Origin: Chloroflexota bacterium | GTDB lineage: Bacteria > Chloroflexota > Anaerolineae > Promineifilales > Promineifilaceae | NCBI GenBank assembly: GCA_024277135.1 | Contig: JAJRVV010000245.1 | Coordinates: 1-64,000, forward strand | Direction: 5' to 3' | Length of the DNA: 64,000 bases | Shown: positions 26,201 through 33,407 of the stretch, piece by piece | Layout of the letters: every line of letters starts with the position of its first letter | How positions within the stretch are numbered: the first letter of the stretch is position 1 | Program-made: the position numbers and the translations under genes | Notes under the pieces: generated by a model | Seen by the model: the letters and a program-made list of their open reading frames with translations, nothing else | Database searches by the model: none | Told to the model about the DNA's origin: nothing

Positions 26201-26687
26201 CTGGACGCCTGTTTCTCTGTCAGAACTGGCCCGCGAGGTGATTCAATCCGCTTTGCAAGGGTTGTCGATGGATAAACATGTTCGGGTTGAAGTGGCGCAA
26301 ACGGCCGTCCTGGTGACTCCCAATCAGGCTAACTATCTGGCGCTGGTGTTGAACGAACTGACGACCAACGTCATCAAATATGCTCTGGATGGGCGGCCAG
26401 AAGGAATGGTTTGGGTGAAAACGACGCTGGCCGATGGGCGGGTTAGCCTGGAATATCGAGACGACGGGCCGGGTTATCCGCCAGATGTATTGGTCGAACG
26501 CTCGCCCCGATACAACGTGGGCTTTCACTTGTTGCATAACATGGTGCGTCGTAGTCTGGATGGAACGCTGAGGCTGGCTAATGATGACGGCCGTTCCGGA
26601 GCCATTGCCACTATTACCTTCAAAGCATATTCCGAATCCACTGTGGACATCACTGGCGTCCACACACTGCGAGAGGGTTATCAATGA
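23241..26687 (+). CDS. Membrane sensor histidine kinase (Cache-HAMP-GAF3-HWE/HisKA_2)
   Basis: An 1148-aa sensor. Transmembrane helix 1 is at ~12-32. An extracellular region of ~270 residues resembles a double-Cache ligand-binding domain ('VHLNLNHMDRIILDQTG'). Helix 2 is at ~303-325, and a HAMP domain follows ('ETAVQVAGGDLTRQAPQSGEDEVGLLAHAFNQM'). Three GAF domains follow (~405-550, 560-720, 755-915), with a coiled coil before the third. The kinase core has the phospho-acceptor His934 in 'SEVNHRVKNNLSAIIGLL' (HisKA_2 type) and an HATPase domain with 'LNELTTNVIKYAL' and 'YRDDGPGYP'. Its stop overlaps the start of the response-regulator gene. The upstream lipoprotein is a likely ligand partner. 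Confidence 0.93.
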   Translation: MKLWKTNLMARLVSYFLFLSLATVSLVGFITYNQAQETLKQAVFERLSAVAVLKEDDLTRWIDSQREDVQFIATLPEFKRQTAVLLNLAYADTPLSDPAYQQAHDALLMFLTDILDNWLGMSEIMVMSNVGGQIILSTNPEQEGQYRVLDTYYVRGQEETFVQGVYPSPITSKPAITIATPILAEGGQRLGVLAVHLNLNHMDRIILDQTGLGESAELYLVDAYNVFVSGERFGRRDYPRGVHTAGIDAAVNGEQDVGTYQNYAGMPVIGAYRWLDELGVALLAEMSQEEALAPARRLATTILTIGAFTAVLLAVGVYTLALQIVRPILAITETAVQVAGGDLTRQAPQSGEDEVGLLAHAFNQMTTQLRLLYTGLEDKVVELQKAESALQQNARRLEALHELDSAILATQSPEEMAAAVLNHLRDLIPTIRSSVTLFHEEAGEAYILAAAGPGDDKIGSGQTIPLSAFGDLADLRAGRPRYVDDVPQMPGDSYTRDSLLDLEVNCYINFPLNWRDTLIGSLNLGSHDANLLHEKNMDIARELADQLAVALRQAQLFDDTQRQLQELSVLHAVALAATEETDENALIQRVTQIVGKTLYTDSVGVLLVDAVSENLVTHPSYQGLENYMGDATYPIIEGVTGYVARTGQPVCVPDVSQEPKYRRALAATRSELCVPLKAGRGILGVFNVESNQLDTYADADMRLLVTLAGQLATAIERIRLFDQAQAEIVVRRRAEKALRQARDELELRVAERTAELTLLNHASQALISTLEQDQVLVTVLGELRNLLRIVACSVWLLDTKTGEMVCRQSSGPTRGQIQGLRLPMGVGIVGWCVRHGRSLIVADAQTDDRHYTQLDQFMGITTRSLLTTPLIVQGRVIGAVQALDVDVGRFDETDLVLVESLAATAAFAIENARLFSQARIDAETRAVLLSEVNHRVKNNLSAIIGLLYAERRHSDLTDQPRYQSIMQDLISRVQGLATVHELLSASGWTPVSLSELAREVIQSALQGLSMDKHVRVEVAQTAVLVTPNQANYLALVLNELTTNVIKYALDGRPEGMVWVKTTLADGRVSLEYRDDGPGYPPDVLVERSPRYNVGFHLLHNMVRRSLDGTLRLANDDGRSGAIATITFKAYSESTVDITGVHTLREGYQ

Positions 26688-27811
26688 GAAATGAGAAACT
26701 CCGCGTTCTGATCGCTGAAGATGATTACCTGGTGAACGAAATGGTGCGGGGCATCCTGTTGGAATTAAATTATGATGTCGTGGGAGAAGCCACCACTGGG
26801 CCGCAAGCGGTGGCGATGGCCGCCAGCTTGCGACCCGATGTCATCATCATGGATATTCAAATGCCGGGGTTCGACGGCATTGAAGCCACCCAACGCATCC
26901 AACAAACATGCCCTACGCCGGTGGTCATTCTCACAGCGTATGAAACGCCCGATCTGGTGCAGCGGGCCGGCGCCGCCGGCGCCAATGCATACCTGGTGAA
27001 ACCAGCCAATGCCCGGGGATTGGAGCGCGTGATCACCATTGCCCGCGCTCGATTTGGAGACATGCAGGCTTTGCAACATCTAAATGCCCAGCTTCAGACT
27101 GACAACAAAGAGTTGGACGCTTTTGCCCACACCGTTGCCCATGATTTACAAAGTCCGCTGAGTCTGGTCATTGGGTTTTCCGATTTACTGCGCGAGAGCG
27201 TGACGCATAGCGTGGCGCATGGCGCGGCGCATTATCCACCGGAAAAGGTGTCGGAAATTCTAGGCGCGATTTCCCGAAATGCGCGCAAAATGAGCAACAT
27301 CGTTGACGAGTTGATGTTGTTGGCTGGCGTGCGCAAAATGGAGGTGGAATTGGAGCCGGTGGATGTGCTGTTGACTGCTTTGGAGGCGAAACAACGGGTG
27401 GCGCATCAAACCATGGAGACGGGCGCTATCATGGAAACGAGTGATTCCTGGCCCCTGGCCCTGGGATATGCGCCCTGGATCGAGGAGATTTGGGCCAATT
27501 ATTTGAGCAATGGCATCAAGTATGGCGGCCAGCCGCCTCATCTCCGCCTGGGGGCGGAATTGACGGGGGATGGGATGGTGAAGTATTGGGTGCGGGATAA
27601 CGGCCGTGGCCTGTCGCCGGCCGACCAAGCCCGATTATTTGTGCCTTTCACTCAGTTGAAGCAGGTGCGGGCCAAAGGGCATGGATTGGGACTGTCCATC
27701 GTTCAGCGCATCGTGGAAAAACTGGGGGGGCGGGCCGGTGTGGAAAGTGTAATTGGCGGGGGAAGTACATTTTGGTTTGCATTACCGCAGGTGAATGATG
27801 AGACTGTTTGA
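26684..27811 (+). CDS. Receiver-histidine kinase hybrid
   Basis: A 375-aa cytoplasmic protein. Residues ~7-125 are a receiver domain with phospho-acceptor Asp57 ('VIIMDIQMPGFDG'), 'VVILTAYE' and 'YLVKPA'. A short linker leads to a HisKA domain with His153 ('DAFAHTVAHDLQSPLSLVIGFSDLL'), then an HATPase with 'NYLSNGIKYGG', 'VRDNGRGLSPADQARLF' and 'GHGLGLSIVQRIVEKLGGRAGVES'. There is no DNA-binding output. It probably takes phosphate from the 1148-aa sensor and relays it onward to an unlinked regulator. The start overlaps the sensor's stop (ATGA), and its own end overlaps the hydrolase start by 17 bp. Confidence 0.93.
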   Translation: MRNEKLRVLIAEDDYLVNEMVRGILLELNYDVVGEATTGPQAVAMAASLRPDVIIMDIQMPGFDGIEATQRIQQTCPTPVVILTAYETPDLVQRAGAAGANAYLVKPANARGLERVITIARARFGDMQALQHLNAQLQTDNKELDAFAHTVAHDLQSPLSLVIGFSDLLRESVTHSVAHGAAHYPPEKVSEILGAISRNARKMSNIVDELMLLAGVRKMEVELEPVDVLLTALEAKQRVAHQTMETGAIMETSDSWPLALGYAPWIEEIWANYLSNGIKYGGQPPHLRLGAELTGDGMVKYWVRDNGRGLSPADQARLFVPFTQLKQVRAKGHGLGLSIVQRIVEKLGGRAGVESVIGGGSTFWFALPQVNDETV

Positions 27812-29177
27812 AATACTCGTTTTGGCGTTAGATGGTTTGTTTTTGGTGTGGGCAGTCCGCCGCCCGCGCTGGTTGAATTGGCTGCCGATCACGGCCGTCC
27901 TCCTCATTCCGCTGCATCTGGCGCTGGAAGGGTATCGCTGGCAAATGGCGCTGGCGTATGGGTTGACGGCCGTGCTGGCGGCGACGGCCGTCTGGCGATT
28001 GCGAACCGACGCCGCACCGGGGCGAATTTGGCGGGGGGTGGGTTTTGTGGCGGGCTGGTTGGTTTTGGTAACGGCCGTCGCTTTGCCCTGGCTGATGCCC
28101 GTCCCCCAACTGCCGCAACCAACCGGGCCATGGGGCGTGGGCACTGTCGCCTTCTATTTGGTAGATGAAAACCGCGATGAAATCTGGACGGACGATCCCA
28201 ATGATCATCGGGAGATCATGGCGCAGATATGGTATCCCACCGCGCCGGACCCTGTTGGCGAAACCGCCCCCTACCTAGAAAACCTGGATGTGGCCGGCCC
28301 GGCGCTGGCGGAGCAGTTTGATTTGCAGCCTTTCCTGTTCGATCACATCAATCTGGCCCAAACCTCCGCTTACCCGGATGCGCCGGTGGCGGATGGGACG
28401 TGGCCCATCATCCTGTTTTCGCACGGCCTGACCGGCTTACGCGGCCAAAATACGGGGATGGCGCAGGAGCTAGCCAGCCGCGGCTTCATCGTCGCCGCCA
28501 TTGACCATACCTATGGCAATGTGCTGACGGCGTTCCCGGACGGCCGCACCCTGTTTTACGATCCCTGCCGCATCGAGCCATCTTGTACGGTGACAGCCTT
28601 CGTCGGCGGGCGGCAGTTGGTGGGGCAGTGGGCTGAGGACATCGCCTTTGTGCTGGATGAAATGGCAGGATGGCAAAATGATCCGAACAATCGTTTCTTC
28701 AATCGGCTGAACCTGGACAGCGTGGGCGCGTTTGGTCATTCGACGGGGGGCGGCGCGGCCGTGCAGTTTTGTTATGATGATGTTCGGTGTGGCGCCAGTT
28801 TGGCGCTGGATGGCTGGATGCTGCCCGTCACCGACGATGTGGCAATTTTGCGCCAACCGGTCATGTTCCTCAGCACACCGGTCTGGCTGGGCGCGGAAAA
28901 CAGAGCGCGGGGAGAGGCGATGTATGCGCAGGCGGCCGGCCCCGCTTTTAACCTGACCATCGCCGGTACCGCCCATTATGATTTTTCCGACATGCCCCTG
29001 TTTTCGCCGCTCACGCCCCAATTGGGTCTTTCGGGCACGATTGACGGCGAACGGGTTTCGACCATTCTCAACCAGTACGTCGTCGCTTTTTTCAGCCGTT
29101 ATCTGGCAGATGCGGATGGGGAATTGTTGTCGCAGACGGCCGTTTTCCCCGAAGTGACGATGCAATCCCGCCCATAA
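27795..29177 (+). CDS. Membrane-anchored alpha/beta hydrolase (PAF-acetylhydrolase-like)
   Basis: A 460-aa protein. The first ~110 residues contain three to four hydrophobic segments and a short Arg-rich loop. The rest is an alpha/beta hydrolase resembling platelet-activating-factor acetylhydrolase II: 'WPIILFSHGLTGLRGQNTGMAQELASRGFIVAAIDHTYGN', nucleophile elbow 'GAFGHSTGGGAA' (Ser316), 'CGASLALDGWM', and a late 'GTAHYDFSDMPLFSP' with the catalytic His. It would hydrolyse an ester such as an acetylated phospholipid; substrate unproven. The start overlaps the previous gene, so it is the fourth member of the sensor operon. The stop abuts the convergent ybaK-like gene with no gap. Confidence 0.85.
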   Translation: MMRLFEILVLALDGLFLVWAVRRPRWLNWLPITAVLLIPLHLALEGYRWQMALAYGLTAVLAATAVWRLRTDAAPGRIWRGVGFVAGWLVLVTAVALPWLMPVPQLPQPTGPWGVGTVAFYLVDENRDEIWTDDPNDHREIMAQIWYPTAPDPVGETAPYLENLDVAGPALAEQFDLQPFLFDHINLAQTSAYPDAPVADGTWPIILFSHGLTGLRGQNTGMAQELASRGFIVAAIDHTYGNVLTAFPDGRTLFYDPCRIEPSCTVTAFVGGRQLVGQWAEDIAFVLDEMAGWQNDPNNRFFNRLNLDSVGAFGHSTGGGAAVQFCYDDVRCGASLALDGWMLPVTDDVAILRQPVMFLSTPVWLGAENRARGEAMYAQAAGPAFNLTIAGTAHYDFSDMPLFSPLTPQLGLSGTIDGERVSTILNQYVVAFFSRYLADADGELLSQTAVFPEVTMQSRP

Positions 29178-29648
29178 CTACCGTTCAGTCAACGCGGCCG
29201 TTTCCGTCCCCACCACTCGTTTCAATTCAGCCGTTGACAACCGCATCAACGCATTGATTTCGCCGCCGCCGCCGTAGACCAGGGATTGCGCGTAAACGGC
29301 CGTGTCCACAATCGTCCGCAGTGGGGCGAGATGGCCAAACGGCGGCACCGCCCCTGCCGCATAGCCGGTGGTGGCTAACACCTGTTCCGCTTTGGCCGTT
29401 TTCAGCCGTTTCCGTGATACGCCTACGTAATCGGCCAGGGTTTTCCAGGCGATGCGGGACAACCCATTGGCGATGACCAGCAGCGGCTGCCCGTCCGCCA
29501 GAAACAACACCGACTTGATGATTTGCGCCGGTTCCACGCCGACGGCCGCCGCCGCGGCCGCCACCGTCGGCGTCTCCGCCTGCAAATGCACAATCTCCGC
29601 CTCAATCTGATTGTCGGCCAAAAAATTTGCCAGGTCTTTTGAATTCAT
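29178..29648 (-). CDS. YbaK/ProX-family aminoacyl-tRNA deacylase
   Basis: A 156-aa protein of the YbaK/EbsC/ProX family, which hydrolyses mischarged tRNAs such as Cys- or Ala-tRNA(Pro). '[35 protein letters not shown]' contains the family's conserved Lys in 'IIKSVLF'. '[13 protein letters not shown]' is the G-x-x-P-x-G substrate loop, and '[19 protein letters not shown]' is the typical C-terminal strand and helix. A single gene with an 'aaagg' ribosome binding site; it ends exactly where the convergent hydrolase gene ends. Which mischarged tRNA it edits cannot be told. Confidence 0.9.
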   Translation of the reverse strand: MNSKDLANFLADNQIEAEIVHLQAETPTVAAAAAAVGVEPAQIIKSVLFLADGQPLLVIANGLSRIAWKTLADYVGVSRKRLKTAKAEQVLATTGYAAGAVPPFGHLAPLRTIVDTAVYAQSLVYGGGGEINALMRLSTAELKRVVGTETAALTER

Positions 29649-29731
29649 TTCGTTTTACGCCTTTCCGTTTTACGTTTTCCTCCACTTCAGGCATAATTCT
29701 ACCAACAACAACCCAGGAGCGACAGAACCCT

Positions 29732-31351
29732 ATGAGTCAACTTATCAGTCATCTCAACCCGAACAGTCCGGAGTACAAAACCAATTTTGAGCATAATCAG
29801 AAATTAGCCCAGCTTTTAGCTGAACGACAGCGGCAGGCGGCGGGAGAACGGCCGTCCCGCGTCCTCGAATTGCAGCGTAAGCGAAACAAACTGCTGGCGC
29901 GCCAGCGCATCGAAGCCATTTTGGACGAGGGCAGCCCCTTCCTGGAACTCTCATCGCTGGCCGCCTGGGGCATGTACGATGGCGCCGCCCCCAGCGCCGG
30001 CATCGTCACTGGCGTGGGCCGGGTGTCCGGCATCGAATGTATGATCATCGCCAACGACCCCACCGTCAAAGGCGGCACCTACTTCCCGCTGACGGTGAAG
30101 AAACACGTCCGCGCCCAGGCCATCGCCGAGAAAAACCGCCTGCCCGCCATTTATCTGGTGGATTCTGGCGGCGCATTCCTCCATTTGCAGGACGAGGTGT
30201 TCCCCGACACAGATCATTTCGGCAACATCTTTTACAACATGGCGCGCATGTCCGGCAAACAAATCACGCAGATTGCGGCCGTGCTGGGCAACTGCACCGC
30301 CGGCGGCGCATACATCCCCGCCATGGCCGACGAAACCGTCATCGTCAAAGGCAACGGCACCATTTTCCTGGGCGGGCCGCCGCTGGTCAAAGCCGCCACT
30401 GGCGAAGAAGTCACCGCCGAAGAGTTGGGCGGCGCCGATGTCCACACCCGCATCAGCGGCGTCGCTGACCATTTCGCCAACGATGAGCCGGAAGCGTTGG
30501 CCTGGATTCGGGAGATCGTCAGCCATCTCAACCGGCGCAAAGAAATCCCGGTGGTGATGCAGGAGCCGGAAGATCCGCTGTACGATCCTGAAGAGTTGTA
30601 TGGCGTCATCCCCGCCGACGCCCGCCAGACCTACGACGTGCGCGAGGTCATCGCCCGGCTGGTAGACGGCTCCCGCTTGAGCGAATTCAAAGCCCGCTAT
30701 GGTCCCACCATCGTCACCGGCTTTGCCCACATCATGGGCATCCCGGTGGGCATCGTGGCTAACAACGGCCTGCTGTTCAGCGAATCGGCGGTGAAAGCGG
30801 CCCATTTCATCCAACTGTGCGGCCAGCGGGGGACGCCGCTGCTGTTCATGCAAAACATCGCCGGTTTCATGGTGGGCAAGCAGTACGAAAATGGCGGCAT
30901 CGCCAAAGATGGGGCCAAGATGGTGATGGCGATGAGCAACGTCAACGTGCCCCGCATCACCTTGCTGCACGGCGTCAGCCACGGCGCCGGCAATTATGGC
31001 ATGAGCGGCCGGGGATACGACCCCAACTTCCTCTTCACCTGGCCCAACAGCCGCATCAGCGTCATGAGCGGGGAAGCGGCGGCGGGGACGTTGTGGACGG
31101 TGGGGCAGCGGCGGGCGCTCAGTCGCCTGGAAAACCCGACGCCGGAACAGATCGCCGAAGTGGAAGCCGCTTTCAAGAAGCCGATTCTGGAAAAGTATGA
31201 ACGGGAAGGAGACCCGTATTACGCCACCGCTCGGCTGTGGGATGACGGCATTCTCGACCCGGCGCAAACGCGGATGGCGCTGGCGCTGGCCTTTTCGGCG
31301 ACGTTGAATGCGCCGTTGCCGACTGACCGGTATGGGACTTTCCGTATGTAA
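29732..31351 (+). CDS. Acyl-CoA carboxylase carboxyltransferase (beta) subunit, MCC-type
   Basis: A 539-aa carboxyltransferase that moves CO2 from biotin to an acyl-CoA. Both crotonase-like halves are present: '[28 protein letters not shown]', '[19 protein letters not shown]', '[16 protein letters not shown]' and '[19 protein letters not shown]' in the N half; '[27 protein letters not shown]' and '[14 protein letters not shown]' in the C half. The pattern resembles 3-methylcrotonyl-CoA or geranyl-CoA carboxylase more than propionyl-CoA carboxylase. The biotin-carrying alpha subunit must be encoded elsewhere. Start ATG 29732 follows 'aggagc'; the longer ORF is excluded because it reads through a poly-pyrimidine leader. 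Confidence 0.92.
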   Translation: MSQLISHLNPNSPEYKTNFEHNQKLAQLLAERQRQAAGERPSRVLELQRKRNKLLARQRIEAILDEGSPFLELSSLAAWGMYDGAAPSAGIVTGVGRVSGIECMIIANDPTVKGGTYFPLTVKKHVRAQAIAEKNRLPAIYLVDSGGAFLHLQDEVFPDTDHFGNIFYNMARMSGKQITQIAAVLGNCTAGGAYIPAMADETVIVKGNGTIFLGGPPLVKAATGEEVTAEELGGADVHTRISGVADHFANDEPEALAWIREIVSHLNRRKEIPVVMQEPEDPLYDPEELYGVIPADARQTYDVREVIARLVDGSRLSEFKARYGPTIVTGFAHIMGIPVGIVANNGLLFSESAVKAAHFIQLCGQRGTPLLFMQNIAGFMVGKQYENGGIAKDGAKMVMAMSNVNVPRITLLHGVSHGAGNYGMSGRGYDPNFLFTWPNSRISVMSGEAAAGTLWTVGQRRALSRLENPTPEQIAEVEAAFKKPILEKYEREGDPYYATARLWDDGILDPAQTRMALALAFSATLNAPLPTDRYGTFRM

Positions 31352-31364
31352 ACGAGAGATGTGG

Positions 31365-31370
31365 TAAAAT
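31365..31370 (+). promoter_or_regulatory. -10 box TAAAAT, six bases before ATG 31377
   Basis: TAAAAT, then TAGCGT, then ATG. The -35 region is not convincing. Same geometry as the brnTA promoters. Confidence 0.4.
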
Positions 31371-31376
31371 TAGCGT

Positions 31377-32051
31377 ATGGCACACATCCCATCATCTGTT
31401 GCTAAAATTGCTCCTGGCGGCAACCTAACGACCCGACAAAAACGACGCTTTTTGATTGACATGGCGTTGCGCCGGATTCGGCCCGGCACGGGTAGCAGCC
31501 ATGAATTCATGAAAAGGAGAACGGCAATGCGCCAATGGCCTGACCTTCGTAAAATTCTGGAGGATTTCGACTGGGTGATCATAGGGGGGGTGGCTACAAG
31601 GGCTTATATGCCAGAACGTGTTACCAAAGACATGGATATTCTGGTTCGAGAGGAAGATGGCCGTGATGTATTAGACCGGTTACAAAAAGCTGGTTTTGCT
31701 GTTGTATCACCGTTATCAATAGGCGGATATATGTTGTCTTCGCTTGAGGGGGTAGAAATAGATTTAATTTTTGGAAATCAGACTTGGTTGGCTGAAGCGC
31801 TGGCTAACCCTGACTATGATTTTGCAGGTTATCCCGTTCTTGGCCTGCCTTACTTGATTCTCATGAAAATGATGTCTGCCCGAGGTCGTGATTTTGGCGA
31901 TGTCACCACGATGTTAGGATGGGCTGATGATGATGCTCTAGAAAAGGTGCGGCAGGTAATAACAAAATTTAGTCCTCAAGACAAAGATGATTTGGAATCG
32001 TTGATTTTCCTGGGCCAGCAGGAACGTCAACTGCCAGATGATTTGATTTAG
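31377..32051 (+). CDS. Nucleotidyltransferase-fold protein
   Basis: A 224-aa (or 174-aa) protein with a minimal nucleotidyltransferase fold. 'WVIIGGVATRAYMPERVTKDMDILV' contains the GG and the D-x-D pair that bind metal and nucleotide; 'GVEIDLIFG' supplies the third acidic residue. Such proteins are often AbiEii-like toxins or antitoxin-type nucleotidyltransferases, but no partner gene is evident. Two starts compete. ATG 31377 has a -10 box TAAAAT six bases upstream (leaderless style). ATG 31527 ('MRQWPDL') has a strong 'aaaggaga' ribosome binding site, which fits the family's usual length better. The N-terminal 50 residues are basic and of unknown role. It is lower in GC than its neighbours, a hint of transfer. 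Confidence 0.75.
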   Translation: MAHIPSSVAKIAPGGNLTTRQKRRFLIDMALRRIRPGTGSSHEFMKRRTAMRQWPDLRKILEDFDWVIIGGVATRAYMPERVTKDMDILVREEDGRDVLDRLQKAGFAVVSPLSIGGYMLSSLEGVEIDLIFGNQTWLAEALANPDYDFAGYPVLGLPYLILMKMMSARGRDFGDVTTMLGWADDDALEKVRQVITKFSPQDKDDLESLIFLGQQERQLPDDLI

Positions 32052-32063
32052 GAATGAGTCGCA

Positions 32064-32125
32064 AGACATCCGATTTCTCACTGTCGAATGTGCTGACCTC
32101 GTGAGTGACAAGAAATCGGATGTCT
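32064..32125. repeat. AGACATCCGATTTCT hairpin repeat, single copy
   Basis: 15-bp perfect arms AGACATCCGATTTCT (32064-32078) and AGAAATCGGATGTCT (32111-32125) enclose a 32-base loop. Two tandem copies with the same arms are at 41520-41581 and 41600-41661. It sits between two convergent genes and may also act as a transcription barrier. Confidence 0.8.
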
Positions 32126-32135
32126 GGTAGTTGCC

Positions 32136-33203
32136 TCAAGGCTTCACATCCACCACACCGCCAAACGAATTGACTGCCAACGTCCACTCACTGCCAGGGG
32201 TGAATTGGAGAAACTCCTCCAGGCTGCTGGTGGTGTAGGTGTACCGCTCCCCGTCGCTGGAAAACACAACTTCATATGACTCATCGGCGGCGCCGGTTCG
32301 TTGGTCGCCCGATAGCGATGTTTGCGGCCAAATCGGGTTTAGATCCGCGCCGCTGATTTGGGCGGTGTCCACTTCCACCCACTCAGTCACCGTGTACTCG
32401 CAGAAATCGTCATACACCTGGTATTCGCAATCTTGCACCACTTCGCCCAGGCCGGTTCCGGTATCTACCGTGTAGGGCGTGCCGCACACCTCGACGGAAT
32501 TGGGGGCGGGGTTGGCCTGGGTGCGGCGCACCCGCTCGGAGCAACTGCCCACGCTGGCATCGGCGGGGATTTGGTCGGCCCAGTCGCTGCGTTCCACCGG
32601 CCCCAGCGCTTCGATGGCGATGCTGCGCGTCCAGTTAACGGATTGGACGGAGCCGGTGACATCTTCGGTGCGCAGGAACATGACTGCCAGAATGCCGCAC
32701 AAACAGAGGAGGCCAATCAAAATGACGATGAGGAAAACGGGAACGCCTCGTTTCTTCTTGGGGGCGTCGGGCACGGCCGTTTCCCCATCCGGTTTTTGCA
32801 GGAGACCATTGCAGTTCGAGCAGCGCACGGCCGTTGCCGGGTTCATCGTGCCGCAGAAGGGGCATTTCACATCCGGCGCTTCCTTATCCTGAAACGCGCC
32901 CAAAACCTGGCCCGATTGCCGCCGGGCAGCATCGGTGAGATCCCCCATGCAGTTGCTGCAAGTTGTAGCGCCGGCCGGGTTGCGCGTGCCGCAGTAGGGG
33001 CAGATGATGTCTGGCCCAACTTTGGCGGCTTCAATCTTCTTCTGGTCAGTGACGATTTCCTCTTTTGCCGCCTGCTGAAATTTCACATCTTCCGGTTGGG
33101 GCGCTCCACAGTTTGAACATTTAGCGGCCGTGCCGGGATTGCGTGTGCCGCAGAAAGGACATTCCCATTCTAATTCTACATAACCGAGCGATTTTTTGGC
33201 CAT
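32136..33203 (-). CDS. Triple zinc-ribbon membrane protein
   Basis: A 355-aa protein. Three near-identical zinc ribbons occupy residues ~14-140: 'CPFCGTRNPGTAAKCSNCG', 'CPYCGTRNPAGATTCSNCM' and 'CPFCGTMNPATAVRCSNCN', each with a CxxC...CxxC set. A Lys-rich spacer is followed by one transmembrane helix ('VFLIVILIGLLCLCGILAVMFL', ~173-195). The C-terminal ~160 residues, probably extracellular, contain several Cys and Trp residues and no family I recognise. A cytoplasmic zinc-ribbon cluster tethered to an external domain suggests a sensor or a scaffold, but this is speculation. An 'aggagaac' ribosome binding site precedes the ATG. Single gene. Confidence 0.8.
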   Translation of the reverse strand: MAKKSLGYVELEWECPFCGTRNPGTAAKCSNCGAPQPEDVKFQQAAKEEIVTDQKKIEAAKVGPDIICPYCGTRNPAGATTCSNCMGDLTDAARRQSGQVLGAFQDKEAPDVKCPFCGTMNPATAVRCSNCNGLLQKPDGETAVPDAPKKKRGVPVFLIVILIGLLCLCGILAVMFLRTEDVTGSVQSVNWTRSIAIEALGPVERSDWADQIPADASVGSCSERVRRTQANPAPNSVEVCGTPYTVDTGTGLGEVVQDCEYQVYDDFCEYTVTEWVEVDTAQISGADLNPIWPQTSLSGDQRTGAADESYEVVFSSDGERYTYTTSSLEEFLQFTPGSEWTLAVNSFGGVVDVKP

Positions 33204-33290
33204 CTGACGTTCTCCTCAGGAAGTGACTAAAATTTGAAGTGACTATAGTGATTCGTAATTTTCCAAAATCAAGCAAAGTGACAAACCAAC

Positions 33291-33332
33291 TTCACAATTC
33301 ACAATTCATAATTCATTATTCACAATTCATTA
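33291..33332. repeat. Heptamer repeats (TTCANNA)
   Basis: Six tandem 7-mers: ttcacaa, ttcacaa, ttcataa, ttcatta, ttcacaa, ttcatta. On the other strand they resemble the NAATGAR heptamers at 8239 and 16891. Confidence 0.75.
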
Positions 33333-33407
33333 TTATCACCATTCGTTGGCGGAGTTGCAAGGGGATTTTGTCGGTGTGGGTTATAATTCCGAGAATTGGA
33401 GGTGACG

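Noticed and set aside
29951-31267. 438-aa minus-strand ORF opposite the carboxylase beta subunit
   Set aside because: Antisense shadow, His- and Asp-rich by codon complement; no family.
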